DNA of 64,000 nt from Lachnospiraceae bacterium (GTDB lineage Bacteria; Bacillota; Clostridia; Lachnospirales; Lachnospiraceae). Below, one piece after another: positions 63,128 through 64,000 of this stretch (position 1 is the first letter of the stretch; every line of letters begins with the position of its first letter). The stretch spans positions 310,001 through 374,000 of the forward strand of contig CABJAB010000002.1 in NCBI GenBank assembly GCA_902363445.1. Reading direction: 5' to 3'. The position numbers and the translations under genes are program-made. Below the pieces are notes generated by a model, which was given only the letters and a program-made list of their open reading frames with translations, was not told the origin of the DNA and made no database searches.

Positions 63128-64000
63128 GTTTTTCCTATGCGGGAGAAGAGAAGAAAGCAATAGAAGATCTCTCTTTTTCTGTAAAGGAAGGGGATTTTTT
63201 GGTGATCTGCGGGGAGTCTGGCTGTGGAAAGACAACGCTTTTGCGTTTGATAAAAAGTGCATTGGCGCCTAGGGGGACGACGGGCGGAAAAATATTTTAC
63301 AGAAAACATCCCCTGGAAGATTTGGACGAACGGACGTCTGCCTGTGAGATTGGCTTTGTCATGCAGAATCCGGAACAGCAGATTGTTACCGATAAGGTTT
63401 GGCATGAGTTAGCCTTTGGACTTGAAAATATTGGTGTTCCTACTCCTGTCATAAGGCAGAAGGTGGGAGAGATGGCGAATTTCTTTGGTATTCACCCATG
63501 GTTCCGTAAGAAAACAAGTGAGCTTTCCGGGGGACAGAAGCAGCTTTTGAATTTAGCGGCAATCATGGTAATGCAGCCAAAGCTTCTTTTGCTGGATGAG
63601 CCGACTTCCCAGCTGGATCCAATTGCCGCATCAGAATTTATCGGTACACTGAAAAAGCTGAATAAAGAGCTGGGGCTTACTATCATCATGACAGAACACA
63701 GACTGGAAGAGGTATTTCCCGTCGCGGATCAGGCAATCGTGATGGAAAGGGGACGAATACTCATCGATGGTACTCCCAGATATGTGGGCAGCACGTTGAG
63801 TACTTTACCGGAAGGAAAAAAAATGTCTGTAGGGATGCCGAGCGCCGTGCGGATTTATCAGGAAACCCGCGAGCTTTTGCCGGAGGCCTCGGTAAAATGT
63901 CCTTTGACAGTAAGAGAAGGAAGAAAATATATAGAGGATAACTTTGAACATGAGATACATAGTCTGAAAATGAGCCGGAACCAGGAAGGGGCGGAGAAAA
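63100..64000 (+). CDS. ECF transporter ATPase (partial, runs off the window)
   Basis: GTG start at 63100 with AAAGGAGC upstream; open to the last base (300 codons). Walker A GESGCGKTT, Q-loop MQNPEQQ, signature LSGGQKQ, Walker B LLLLDEPTSQLD and switch His in TEHRLEE are all present. After the first ATPase domain the frame continues beyond the usual end, so this may be a fused double ATPase (A-A'). It powers the T component upstream; by context the cargo is a corrinoid. Confidence 0.92.
   Translation, partial: MEVLEIKHLSFSYAGEEKKAIEDLSFSVKEGDFLVICGESGCGKTTLLRLIKSALAPRGTTGGKIFYRKHPLEDLDERTSACEIGFVMQNPEQQIVTDKVWHELAFGLENIGVPTPVIRQKVGEMANFFGIHPWFRKKTSELSGGQKQLLNLAAIMVMQPKLLLLDEPTSQLDPIAASEFIGTLKKLNKELGLTIIMTEHRLEEVFPVADQAIVMERGRILIDGTPRYVGSTLSTLPEGKKMSVGMPSAVRIYQETRELLPEASVKCPLTVREGRKYIEDNFEHEIHSLKMSRNQEGAEK

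Overview
The window looks like chromosomal DNA of a gut-type anaerobic Firmicute, most likely a Lachnospiraceae / Clostridium cluster XIVa member. Support: moderate GC, strong AGGAGG-type ribosome sites, many GTG starts, Na+-translocating decarboxylase genes, ispH next to an S1-domain gene, a DUF5685-DnaJ pair, a CbiK-type cobaltochelatase and several cobalamin riboswitches. No rRNA, tRNA or CRISPR array was seen.

Layout: 1-3.1 kb holds two exported, probably lipid-anchored proteins behind the end of an unknown gene. 3.1-6.0 kb, minus strand, is a B12 locus: a CobC-like phosphatase, a cobalamin riboswitch with terminator, then cbiM-cbiN-cbiK. 6.1-9.5 kb has a D,D-carboxypeptidase, a DUF5685 protein, a J-domain/TPR protein and a glyoxalase-fold protein. 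9.5-10.55 kb is a structured non-coding repeat; a second copy lies at 36.4-37.1 kb. 10.6-15.6 kb encodes a biotin-dependent Na+-pumping decarboxylase/transcarboxylase. 15.6-22.1 kb is mostly housekeeping (M16 peptidase, DUF362, BaiN-like flavoprotein, cmk, ispH, S1 protein). 22.2-33.6 kb is a peptide/guanidine locus: two deiminase-family paralogues bracket an Opp-type ABC transporter and an unusual 1179-residue M14-like peptidase.

34.3-36.4 kb has a tyrosine recombinase, a 245-bp segment bounded by perfect 21-bp inverted repeats, and a Cys-rich/AP2 DNA-binding protein: a probable invertible switch. 37.1-48.8 kb is mainly conserved genes (YprB-like nuclease, ruvAB, zapA, U32, FtsW-like, PBP, Nudix, M32, MBL).

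48.8-64 kb is the most interesting part. Three further cobalamin riboswitches precede a leucine-rich-repeat protein and a run of surface proteins with alpha/alpha-barrel and DUF4430 domains. These are the two domain types that make up mammalian intrinsic factor and transcobalamin. ECF-transporter T and A genes follow directly. I read this as a Gram-positive, B12-repressed corrinoid capture and import system that runs past the right edge of the window; the ligand and mechanism are inferred.
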